Below, piece by piece: positions 1 through 7,283 of a DNA stretch of 64,000 nt. Numbering within the stretch: the first letter of the stretch is position 1; each line of letters opens with the position of its first letter. The position numbers and the translations under genes were made by a program. The notes under the pieces were generated by a model. That model was not told where the DNA came from. It worked only from the letters and a program-made list of their open reading frames with translations, and made no database searches. Origin of the DNA: Verrucomicrobiia bacterium (GTDB lineage Bacteria > Verrucomicrobiota > Verrucomicrobiia > Limisphaerales > Fontisphaeraceae); NCBI GenBank assembly GCA_026414565.1, contig JAOAIT010000029.1, positions 1 through 64,000 of the forward strand. The letters are read 5' to 3'.

Positions 1-1271
1 CCAGCGTTGGCGGTTAACGGGGCGGGGACAATGTTGGCGGGGGCCTCGGGCCGCAGCGCAAAATAAGCCTTGGCCTCGCGGGCTTCCACCAGCTCGTGAT
101 AATGCTTGAAAATGACGGCGGCGCTGTTGCCCGCCTCCAGGGCCACTTGGGCCACGTTTTGCACGTCGGCCAGGCGGTAGGAAATAAAACTGTGGCGCAG
201 CGCATTGGGTTTCCACTTGACGCCCGCGGCTTTGGCGGTGGCCACTTGCGCGTCATAAAACTGGTCACCGGTGCCCGGCCAGATCGGCCCCGACGGGCGG
301 GCGTGCGGGGCCAGCCACGCCGCCAGGGCCGGAAGCACCGGCACCACGCGGCGGCTGCCGGTCTTGGCCTTGCCCGCCGCCACCTTGATTACGCCGCGGC
401 CCAGGTCAACGTCCTGCCAGTCCAGCCGCAAAATCTCCGCCGTCCGCAGGCCCGCAAACGCCCCCAGGGCCAGCGCAGGCACAAACGCCGCCGGGGCGTG
501 CTGCAACAACCGCGCCAGCTCGCCGGGCCGGAAGATTTGCGTTTCCGCCGGCTTGACTTGGGGCCGCTCCGTTTCCGCCGCCGGATTGCTGCCCTTGGCG
601 ATGTAGCCGCGCCGCTCGCAATACGCAAAGAAGCCATGCAAAACGGTGCGGTAATTCTTGCGGGTTTGCTCGCGCACCGGCAGGGCGTCCAGCCAGCGTT
701 GCAGCATGGGGGCCGTCACGCTGGACGTATCCACCTTGAACGCCCCGGCAAAACGCCCCAGGCGGCTGCGCAGATCGGCCACGTGCCGCGGGCTGCGGCC
801 CTTCTCGGCCTTGGTCGTGATGTACTCGTGCACGGCCTGGGCCACCGGCACGGGGGCCATGCGGTCGGGCCGGTGCCGCAGATAAAAGCGCACCGCCTCC
901 ATCACGCGGTTGCCCCCCAGCGCCTTGACGGCATCGGCAAAGGTGGCGGCAGCCACTTCCAGAGGGACACCGCTGGGCCGCAATAATTCCACGGCGCGGC
1001 CATAGGCGGCGGCATCAGCGGCGGCCAGGGCGGCGGCTTGAACGTCTCCCGCCGCCAGTTGCCGGGCCAGCCGGGCCGCTGCCTCCACCGCCTCGGTCTC
1101 GTCGGCAAACGACCGCAGCCGCCGCTTGCCGGTGCTGTAGTCGGCCACTTGATAAATGACCGCTCCCTGGATGGTGGTGCGGTAGATTTTGACGGTAACA
1201 CTGCCCAAGCTGACTTCCTTGGGCCAGCCCCGGGACACCCGGACACCCGCCACCAACTTGACAGTATTCAC
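1..1271 (-). CDS. Tyrosine recombinase / phage-type integrase (partial, 3' end outside window)
   Basis: An uninterrupted minus-strand frame runs from a GTG at 1271 to the window edge (about 423 codons, no stop), so the C-terminus is missing. It has an N-terminal arm-like region, a core-binding domain at about residues 140-235 and a catalytic domain. Catalytic features are GLRTAEI (first Arg, near residue 273), a Lys-rich AGKAKTGSRR beta-hairpin, LRHSF (box II) near 357 and HYHEL (nucleophile Tyr) near 390. Such enzymes integrate or excise mobile DNA at att sites. It starts about 100 bp from the 3' end of tRNA-Thr and reads away from it, as at many island borders. GTG is the only good start near the beginning of the conserved frame; I see no clear Shine-Dalgarno. 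The first His of box II is replaced by Asn (PNALRH), so activity is likely but not certain. Confidence 0.8.
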   Translation of the reverse strand, partial: MNTVKLVAGVRVSRGWPKEVSLGSVTVKIYRTTIQGAVIYQVADYSTGKRRLRSFADETEAVEAAARLARQLAAGDVQAAALAAADAAAYGRAVELLRPSGVPLEVAAATFADAVKALGGNRVMEAVRFYLRHRPDRMAPVPVAQAVHEYITTKAEKGRSPRHVADLRSRLGRFAGAFKVDTSSVTAPMLQRWLDALPVREQTRKNYRTVLHGFFAYCERRGYIAKGSNPAAETERPQVKPAETQIFRPGELARLLQHAPAAFVPALALGAFAGLRTAEILRLDWQDVDLGRGVIKVAAGKAKTGSRRVVPVLPALAAWLAPHARPSGPIWPGTGDQFYDAQVATAKAAGVKWKPNALRHSFISYRLADVQNVAQVALEAGNSAAVIFKHYHELVEAREAKAYFALRPEAPANIVPAPLTANA

Positions 1272-1319
1272 GACAGAAAGGGGTAATTTCGTGTCAAGTT
1301 TTTGTCAAGTAAATTGACA
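1256..1319. promoter_or_regulatory. Cluster of TGTCAAGT/ACTTGACA sites at the integrase start (possible operator or arm sites)
   Basis: Copies of one short motif sit here: ACTTGACA at 1256-1263, TGTCAAGT at 1292-1299, TGTCAAGT at 1303-1310 and TTGACA at 1314-1319. The two direct copies are 11 bp apart (one helical turn), and 1303-1319 forms the palindrome TGTCAA-GTAAA-TTGACA. On the minus strand the TTGACA copies also resemble a -35 element for the integrase. Binding by a repressor or by the recombinase itself is inference from spacing and position. Confidence 0.45.
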
Positions 1320-1371
1320 ACGGGGGCTTTTTTGAGGGTTGGGAAACTTTTGTAAGTCCTTGATTATCAAG

Positions 1372-1446
1372 TGGAGCCAGCGGTCGGATTTGAACCGACG
1401 ACCGGCGGTTTACAAAACCGCTGCTCTGCCGCTGAGCTACGCTGGC
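1372..1446 (-). tRNA. tRNA-Thr (anticodon TGT)
   Basis: The reverse strand folds as a full cloverleaf. The acceptor stem GCCAGCG pairs with CGCTGGC, followed by discriminator T and an encoded CCA. The D-arm has GCTCAGCGGCAGAGC, the anticodon loop is TTTTGTAAA within stem AGCGG/CCGCC-like sequence, and the T-arm carries GGTTCAAATCC. The anticodon TGT reads ACA, threonine. Its 3' end faces the integrase at 1271, making the 3' half the likely attachment site of the element to the left. Confidence 0.95.
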
Positions 1447-1450
1447 ATGG

Positions 1451-1468
1451 CCTGCCCTTGCGGGCAGG
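1451..1468. other. Short stem-loop between tRNA-Thr and the HprK-like gene
   Basis: CCTGCCC pairs with GGGCAGG around a TTGC loop. It lies downstream of the minus-strand gene ending at 1518 and just before the tRNA. No T-tract follows on the minus strand, so it is not a classic terminator. It may help separate the gene's transcript from the tRNA, but this is a weak inference. Confidence 0.3.
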
Positions 1469-1517
1469 GTTTAATATCGTGTTTTTCGTGCCGGCGGCAA
1501 GTGATTTTCGCCGGGGA

Positions 1518-2306
1518 TCAGATGTGTTGGTCCACGATTTCGCGGACGCGGTCGAGGGTGGCTTCGAGGCGTCCGCGGGTGCCGAGGCGGTAGATGGGGG
1601 CCTCGACGCGGATGGGCGGCAGGGCGAGATAGGCGGCTTTGAGGCGGGGGGGCAGGTCCGCCAGCACGGTGTATTGGCGGGGGAGGGTGTTATCGATTTC
1701 CCACCATTTGCCGCCGGGCTGGGATTTATCGAGGATCAGGACGAGGGAAAGGCGGGCTTCTTTGCGTCCGCCGGCGAGGGGGTTGAGCATTTTTTTGCCG
1801 GTGATGGGGCTGAAATAGGTGACGAAGCCCATGCGGCCGGTGACGCGCATGGTATCGCGTTCCACGAGCATGAGGTCGTCGTCCATGACGAAGTTGCCGA
1901 GGGCCTGGCTGAGGGTGCTTTTGCCGGCGTGGGAGGGGCCCACGAGGAGGATGCCTTCGTTTTTGCGGGAGGAGACGAGCAGGCCGGTGCCGTGCACGAT
2001 GTGGGAGGTGCGGGAGTGGTAGGTGGCCAGGAGGCAAACAAGCTGGCGGATGATGTGGCTGCCAATTTGCTGGCGGTAGTAGAGGATGTGACGGAAGTCT
2101 TCGTCCACCACCGCGCGGCGGGCGCGGCCCTGGCGGAGGGTGATGGTGAGGTCGGCTTCTTTGCCTGGATCGAAGTAGTCGTAGGGACTCAGGACATTGC
2201 GGTTGTGGGCGTCATGCAGGCGGGGGTCGAGCATCAGGGTGACGTGGCGTCCGCAAGCTTGCACGTGAAACACCTCCATGACTTCGGCGGGATGGCTCAT
2301 AGACAC
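1518..2306 (-). CDS. HPr kinase-like P-loop ATPase of unknown substrate
   Basis: The protein has 262 residues. A Walker A motif GPSHAGKST lies at about residues 123-131, followed by an acidic MDDDLMLVE segment, an arrangement typical of the HPr kinase C-terminal domain and of HprK-related proteins in peptide and PQQ-type modification loci. It lacks the N-terminal domain and signature of true HPr kinase/phosphorylase, so the substrate is unknown. It is the last gene of a minus-strand group with ThpR and an aldo/keto reductase; the 10-bp gap to thpR suggests cotranscription. Start ATG at 2306 (a second Met lies two codons in). Confidence 0.6.
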   Translation of the reverse strand: MSMSHPAEVMEVFHVQACGRHVTLMLDPRLHDAHNRNVLSPYDYFDPGKEADLTITLRQGRARRAVVDEDFRHILYYRQQIGSHIIRQLVCLLATYHSRTSHIVHGTGLLVSSRKNEGILLVGPSHAGKSTLSQALGNFVMDDDLMLVERDTMRVTGRMGFVTYFSPITGKKMLNPLAGGRKEARLSLVLILDKSQPGGKWWEIDNTLPRQYTVLADLPPRLKAAYLALPPIRVEAPIYRLGTRGRLEATLDRVREIVDQHI

Positions 2307-2316
2307 TTCCCTGGAT

Positions 2317-2931
2317 TCAGGTTGGCGCGCCCGGGGGCAGGCTCAAGGGCCAGGTGGTGAGGCATTCATGGCGGGCGCCTTCGCGGCTGAGGGTGCTGCG
2401 CATGAGTTGCACCCGATCGGCCCGCCAGGTGACGGGGGTTGCCGGCGGCTGTTGTGCGGCTGCCTGCACGAGGTCCGAGCGCTCGCGGGGCGTCAAGGAT
2501 TTGATGCGCCCCAGGGTGATGTGGGCGGAAAATTTCTCGGGTGCCGTATCCTTCTCCGCAAAATCGGCCGTGGCGGCGGCCACCGCCTGTTGCAGGGCAT
2601 GGAGCGGGTTGAGCTGGCCTTGCAGCCCCACCCAAACGACGCGGGGATGGTGGGCATGGGGGAAAAAGCCGGGGGCATGCAGTTGCATTTCCAGAGCGGC
2701 GTGGCCGGAGCAGGCGGATTGGAGCCGGGTTTGCAAGGCGGGCACGCGGGCGGCAGGCACTTCGCCGAGGAATCGCAGCGTGAGATGGAATTGATGGGGG
2801 GGCGTCCAACGGACGTGAGCCTGGGGCACGGCGCGCCTGAGGGCGGCCTGCAGGTCGGCGACGGCGGCGATCACGCGCTGCGGCAGAGGGATCGCCACGA
2901 ATAGACGCCAAGTCTCCTCAGGTTCCGGCAT
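2317..2931 (-). CDS. thpR: RNA 2',3'-cyclic phosphodiesterase (2'-5' RNA ligase family)
   Basis: This 204-residue protein has the two HxT catalytic motifs of the 2H phosphoesterase fold: HLT at residues 49-51 (FHLTLRFLGEV) and HIT at 137-139 (SAHITLGR). The opening WRLFVAIPLP is also typical of ThpR. The family hydrolyses RNA 2',3'-cyclic phosphates and in vitro shows 2'-5' ligase activity; cellular substrates are uncertain. Length is close to the usual 180-200 residues. Only 3 bp separate it from the upstream aldo/keto reductase, so the two are probably cotranscribed. Confidence 0.85.
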   Translation of the reverse strand: MPEPEETWRLFVAIPLPQRVIAAVADLQAALRRAVPQAHVRWTPPHQFHLTLRFLGEVPAARVPALQTRLQSACSGHAALEMQLHAPGFFPHAHHPRVVWVGLQGQLNPLHALQQAVAAATADFAEKDTAPEKFSAHITLGRIKSLTPRERSDLVQAAAQQPPATPVTWRADRVQLMRSTLSREGARHECLTTWPLSLPPGAPT

Positions 2932-2934
2932 GGG

Positions 2935-3879
2935 TCAGGGCAGGCGCTCGCGGCGTGCGGCGGTGAAGAGGCGGTACCACTCCTCACGGGAAAGGTGCAA
3001 CTCGGTGGCACGGACTGCTTCGCGAATGCGGTCGGGGCGGATGGAGCCGATGATGGGGACGATGCCCGCCGGATGCCGCAACAGCCAGGCCAGGGCAATC
3101 ACGATGCGGCTGACGCCGTGGGCGCGGGCCAGGTCGTCCACCACGGCCAGGATGGGGGCGGGCTGGTAGGCCTGCTGCGCGGGCAGGAGGCGATGCGCGC
3201 CATCGCCGAGCAATCCGCCGGCCAGCGGACTCCAGGCCAGGGGGGTGATGCGCTCCGCCTGGCATTGGTCAAGGGTGCCATCTTCCAACGGGGCGAGGCG
3301 GGCGAGGCTGATTTCCACCTGATTCACGACGAGGGGGAAGGGGCATACTTTTTGGAGAGCGGCCAGTTGGGCGGGGCTGAAGTTGCTCACGCCAAAGGCG
3401 CGCACTTTGCCTTGTTGTTTCAACTGGGCGAAGGCGGCGGTGACCTCTTCGAAGTCGGCCAGGTAATCGGGGCGGTGCAGTTGGTAGAGATCGAGGGTTT
3501 CCACGCCCAGGCGGCGCAAGGATTGTTCGCAAGACCAGACGATGTGCTGGCGGGAAAAGTCGTAACGGTAGGGGGCTGCCGGCTCGGGATCGCCGGCTTT
3601 GCGGATGCCGCATTTGGAGGCGATGATCACGCGGTCGCGCATGCCGCTGACTTCTTTCAACACCTGGCCAAAAATGCTCTCGGCCTCGCCATCGCAGTAA
3701 ATATCGGCGTGATCAAAGAGGGTGTAACCGGCCTCGTAGGCGGCCAGGACGGCCTGGCGTCCGGCGGCGCGGCTATCGGGAGTGACCTCGGAAGGATTCC
3801 AAGTGCCGGCCAGACGCCAGCAGCCATAGGCCAGGCGGCTGCCGAGCAACGGTGAAGTACCCAATTGGATGTTTTGCAT
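2935..3879 (-). CDS. Aldo/keto reductase family oxidoreductase (YdhF-like)
   Basis: The 314-residue protein is a TIM-barrel NADPH-dependent reductase. The catalytic tetrad is visible in order: Asp and Tyr in FDHADIY, Lys in IIASKCGI and His in LYQLHRPD. The C-terminal IIGSIRPDRI region matches the cofactor-binding end of the family. The opening LGTSPLLGSRLAYGCWRLAG resembles the YdhF group. The physiological carbonyl substrate cannot be read from sequence. It is the first gene of the group thpR and HprK-like; start ATG at 3879. It is transcribed divergently from the GH116 gene. Confidence 0.85.
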   Translation of the reverse strand: MQNIQLGTSPLLGSRLAYGCWRLAGTWNPSEVTPDSRAAGRQAVLAAYEAGYTLFDHADIYCDGEAESIFGQVLKEVSGMRDRVIIASKCGIRKAGDPEPAAPYRYDFSRQHIVWSCEQSLRRLGVETLDLYQLHRPDYLADFEEVTAAFAQLKQQGKVRAFGVSNFSPAQLAALQKVCPFPLVVNQVEISLARLAPLEDGTLDQCQAERITPLAWSPLAGGLLGDGAHRLLPAQQAYQPAPILAVVDDLARAHGVSRIVIALAWLLRHPAGIVPIIGSIRPDRIREAVRATELHLSREEWYRLFTAARRERLP

Positions 3880-3975
3880 GGGCGATGTTTACCGCAGAGG
3901 TGGAGCCGGCGCAATTTGGAAATCGGGGCGGCTTGCCGTGGCGGTGCCGGCATGATAATTAACTGGGGCATCCCT

Positions 3976-6900
3976 ATGGCATCAACACCGGAGAGCGGGC
4001 GGGCATTTGAAGCGGCAAGGCAAGGATGGACCCGGCGGCACTTTTTACGCTGCACGGCCGGGGTTGCGGGCGTGGCCGCGGTGGTGCCGTGGCAGGCCAT
4101 GGCGGGGCCTTTCACGCGGCCGGATTTTGAGAAACTGGTGCCCGCTGATAAAAAATTATCACCTGAATGGGTGCGGTCGCTTTTCGAGCGGGGGACGCGC
4201 ACGGTGTATCGGGGGGCGGAGCTGGAGAAGATCGGGATGCCGATTGGCGGGTTGTGCGCCGGGCAGGTCTATCTGGGAGGGGACGGGCGCCTGTGGCATT
4301 GGGATATTTTCAATCAGGCCATTGGCACCGGCGCGGAGCATTACGCGCGGCCTCTGCGTCCGCAATCGCCGCTGGAGCAGGGCTTTGCCTTGCTGGTGAC
4401 GAGTGGGGGGCAGACGCAGGTGCGGCGGCTGGACAACGGCGGCTGGCGGGAGATTGAGTTTACGGGCGAATACCCCATCGGCCAGGTGACCTACCGCGAT
4501 GCCGAGGCGCCGGTGATGGTGCAACTGGAGGCGTTCAGCCCGTTTATTCCATTGAACGTGGAGGAATCTTCCCTTCCGGCGACGGTGATGCGCTTTACGG
4601 TGGTTAATCGCACGCGCCAGCGGGTGGAGGCCGAGCTGGCGGGTTGGCTGGAAAATGCCGTGGGATTGTATAGCGCGCCACGTCATCGGCTGCAGCGGCG
4701 CAACCGCATCGTGCGCCGGCCGGGATTGCTGGCGCTGGTCTGCAGCGCAGAAGCAGCCCCTGAAGCCGCGGCAGCGCAACGGCCGGACCTGGTGTTTGAT
4801 GATTTTGAGCGGGAGACACATGAGGGGTGGACGGTGGGCGGGACCGCTTTCGGCCCGGGGCCGGTAAGCCAGGCGCAGGTGCCGGAGTACCAGGGCAAGC
4901 TGGGTTTTCATGGCCAGCGCGGCATCAATTCCCACGCGGCCGCCCCGGCCAATGATGTGGGGGGACGGGATGCGCACAAGGGCACGCTGACGAGCCGCGC
5001 CTTTGTGATTGAGCGCAACTATATCCACTTTCTCATTGGCGGCGGGGCCCACGCCGGGCGCACCTGCCTGAATCTGCTGGTGGATGGGCAAGTGGTGTTG
5101 TCGGCCACCGGTCATGCCGGCAATGATTTGCGCCTGAAATGGTGGGATGTGCGGCCGTGGCTGGGACGGCCGGCGCGCCTGCAAATCGTGGACGACGAAT
5201 CGGGGCCGTGGGGCAACGTGGGGGTGGATTATATTGTTTTCAGCGACGCGCCGCCCCCGCCCCCGGGGCCGCTGGAGGAGGCGCCTGATTATGGCACGAT
5301 GGCCCTGGCGTTGCTGCCGCCGGACGGCGCGGGAAAAATGCCGGCGGGGGATCGCGGCAACGCCGTGCTGCCCGAGCCCGGCGTGCCGGCGGGTTTGTTT
5401 ACCGCCCCTGCCCCGATGGCGGAGGCGGTGCGGCCGGCGGAGCAGAAGTTGTGGGGCGCCCTGACACGGCGGCTTACCCTGGCGGCGGGGGCTTCGGCCA
5501 CGGTGACCTTTGTCATAAGCTGGCATTTCCCGAATCTGAAGATGGATCGGCTGCCGCCGGGGCGATATTATGGGCGGCGATTCCGCTCGGCGCTGGCCGT
5601 GGCGGAGCACGTGGCGGCCCACTTTGGCGCGTTACATGCCCAAACCCGGTTGTGGCATGACACGTGGTATGACTCGACGCTGCCCTACTGGTTTTTGGAC
5701 CGCACTTTTCTGAACATTTCCACCCTGGCCACCTCCACCTGCCATCGGTTGGGCAACGGCCGGTTCTGGGGATGGGAGGGCGTGGGCTGCTGTCATGGCA
5801 CATGCACGCATGTGTGGAATTATGCCCAGGCCGTGGCCCGGCTTTTCCCGGAGCTGGAGCGCGACACGCGGGAGCGGGTGGACTTTGGGCTGGCGTTGCA
5901 AAAGGACGGCGCCATTTTCTTCCGGGCCGAGCATAATAATTATCCGGCGGTGGATGGGCAGGCGGGGACGATTCTGCGCGCCCTGCGCGAGCATCAGATG
6001 GGCGCCGATGACGGCTGGTTGCGGCGGAACTGGCCGGGCATCAAACGCGCCACCCAGTGGCTCATCCGCAAGGACGAGGACGGCGACGGCTTGATTACCT
6101 CCAATCAGCACAACACCCTGGATACGGATTGGTACGGGGCGGTGGCGTGGCTCAGCGGCGTGTATCTGGCCGCCCTGCGGGCGGCGGAGGCAATGGCCGG
6201 CGAGGTGGGCGATGAGGCTTTTGCGCGGGAATGCCGGGAGATTTTTGAGCGGGGGCGGAGAAACCTTGTGAGCCGTCTGTTTGATGGCGAGTACTTCATC
6301 AACCAACCGGATCCCCAACATCTGGACGCCATCAATTCCGGGAGCGGCTGTCACATTGATCAGGTGCTGGGACAGAGCTGGGCCTGGCAGATGGGGCTGG
6401 GCCGGGTGCTTCCGGAGGCGGAGACCCGCAGCGCGTTGCGCGCGCTCTGGCGCTACAACTTCACGCCGGATGTCGGCCCCTACCGCGAGGTGTATCGTCC
6501 GGGCCGCTGGTACGCCATGCCGGGCGAAGGGGGGCTGTTGATGTGCACCTTTCCGCGCACCGACTGGGATTATCCCCAGGCCCGCGGCAAAGGGGCCGAA
6601 TGGGCGGCCGGGTATTTCAACGAGTGCATGAACGGTTTTGAGTATCAGGTGGCCGGGCACATGCTGGCCGAGGGGATGGTGATGGAAGGCCTGGCCATCA
6701 CGCGCATGATCCATGATCGCTACCATCCGCTGCGGCGCAATCCGTGGAATGAGGTGGAGTGCGGCGATCATTATGCGCGCTCGATGGCCAGTTACGGCGT
6801 ATTTCTGATGGCCGCCGGTTACGAGCACCATGGGCCGCGCGGCCACCTGGGCTTTTCTCCGCGTCTCACCCCCGAGCATTTCAAGAGTGCCTTCACCACG

Positions 6901-7158
6901 GCCGAGGGGTGGGGCACGTACGCGCAGCAACAGGAGGGCGGGAATATGCGGGCGGAAGTGGCCTTGAAATGGGGGCGTTTGCGGCTGGCCTCGCTGAAAC
7001 TCGCCCCTAAAGCCCGGCCGGCGCGCGTGCGGGTCATGCTGGGACAACAAGGGGTGGCGGCAGGGGTGGATTATGTCGAGGGCGCCCTGCTCCTGCGCTT
7101 CTCCCCTGCCCTGACTTTGAAGGCGGGTGAGACGCTGCAGGTGGTGCTGGAAGGCTGA
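3976..7158 (+). CDS. GH116 family glycosidase (GBA2-type beta-glucosidase/glucosylceramidase) with Tat-like signal and inserted beta-sandwich
   Basis: Predicted 1060 residues. The N-terminus has a Tat-like motif (TRRHFLR, then a hydrophobic stretch ending near AMAGP), so export in folded form is likely. The GH116 N-terminal domain is recognisable from the GGDGRLWHWDIFNQ region. The (alpha/alpha)6 catalytic DUF608 part includes CCHGTCTHVWNYAQA near residue 605, LDTDWYGAVAWLSG near 712 and the WAAGYFNECMNGFEYQVAGHM block. At about residues 272-425 an extra module (DDFERETHEGWTVGG to VGVDYIVFSD) interrupts the family pattern; similar modules occur in GH32-type levanases. The longer frame opens at 3865, but ATG 3976 is chosen because GGGG precedes it at suitable spacing and the Tat motif then falls near the N-terminus. 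A secreted glycosidase gene follows. Confidence 0.85.
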   Translation: MASTPESGRAFEAARQGWTRRHFLRCTAGVAGVAAVVPWQAMAGPFTRPDFEKLVPADKKLSPEWVRSLFERGTRTVYRGAELEKIGMPIGGLCAGQVYLGGDGRLWHWDIFNQAIGTGAEHYARPLRPQSPLEQGFALLVTSGGQTQVRRLDNGGWREIEFTGEYPIGQVTYRDAEAPVMVQLEAFSPFIPLNVEESSLPATVMRFTVVNRTRQRVEAELAGWLENAVGLYSAPRHRLQRRNRIVRRPGLLALVCSAEAAPEAAAAQRPDLVFDDFERETHEGWTVGGTAFGPGPVSQAQVPEYQGKLGFHGQRGINSHAAAPANDVGGRDAHKGTLTSRAFVIERNYIHFLIGGGAHAGRTCLNLLVDGQVVLSATGHAGNDLRLKWWDVRPWLGRPARLQIVDDESGPWGNVGVDYIVFSDAPPPPPGPLEEAPDYGTMALALLPPDGAGKMPAGDRGNAVLPEPGVPAGLFTAPAPMAEAVRPAEQKLWGALTRRLTLAAGASATVTFVISWHFPNLKMDRLPPGRYYGRRFRSALAVAEHVAAHFGALHAQTRLWHDTWYDSTLPYWFLDRTFLNISTLATSTCHRLGNGRFWGWEGVGCCHGTCTHVWNYAQAVARLFPELERDTRERVDFGLALQKDGAIFFRAEHNNYPAVDGQAGTILRALREHQMGADDGWLRRNWPGIKRATQWLIRKDEDGDGLITSNQHNTLDTDWYGAVAWLSGVYLAALRAAEAMAGEVGDEAFARECREIFERGRRNLVSRLFDGEYFINQPDPQHLDAINSGSGCHIDQVLGQSWAWQMGLGRVLPEAETRSALRALWRYNFTPDVGPYREVYRPGRWYAMPGEGGLLMCTFPRTDWDYPQARGKGAEWAAGYFNECMNGFEYQVAGHMLAEGMVMEGLAITRMIHDRYHPLRRNPWNEVECGDHYARSMASYGVFLMAAGYEHHGPRGHLGFSPRLTPEHFKSAFTTAEGWGTYAQQQEGGNMRAEVALKWGRLRLASLKLAPKARPARVRVMLGQQGVAAGVDYVEGALLLRFSPALTLKAGETLQVVLEG

Positions 7159-7183
7159 GCCGCGCAAGACGCTTGCGCGCGGC
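7159..7183 (+). terminator. Stem-loop directly after the GH116 stop codon
   Basis: GCCGCGCAAG pairs with CTTGCGCGCGGC with a two-base bulge, immediately after the TGA. No T-tract follows, so termination would be weak or Rho-assisted; it could also just stabilise the upstream mRNA end. Confidence 0.3.
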
Positions 7184-7283
7184 GCTGATTCATCTGGTCT
7201 GGCGCTGGGCAGGAGCGGGTGGGCGGCGGGCATGGATGCACCGTTTCGTTGCCTTTTCAAAGGGTGTTCGTCATGCTTGCCGC

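Noticed and set aside
96-986. Plus-strand ORF of 296 codons at the left edge
   Set aside because: Opposite-strand shadow of the tyrosine recombinase, with Arg/Gly/His-rich composition and no family match.
1518-2306. Annotation as true HPr kinase/phosphorylase
   Set aside because: Only the P-loop half is present; the HprK N-domain and signature are missing, so the call was kept as HprK-like.
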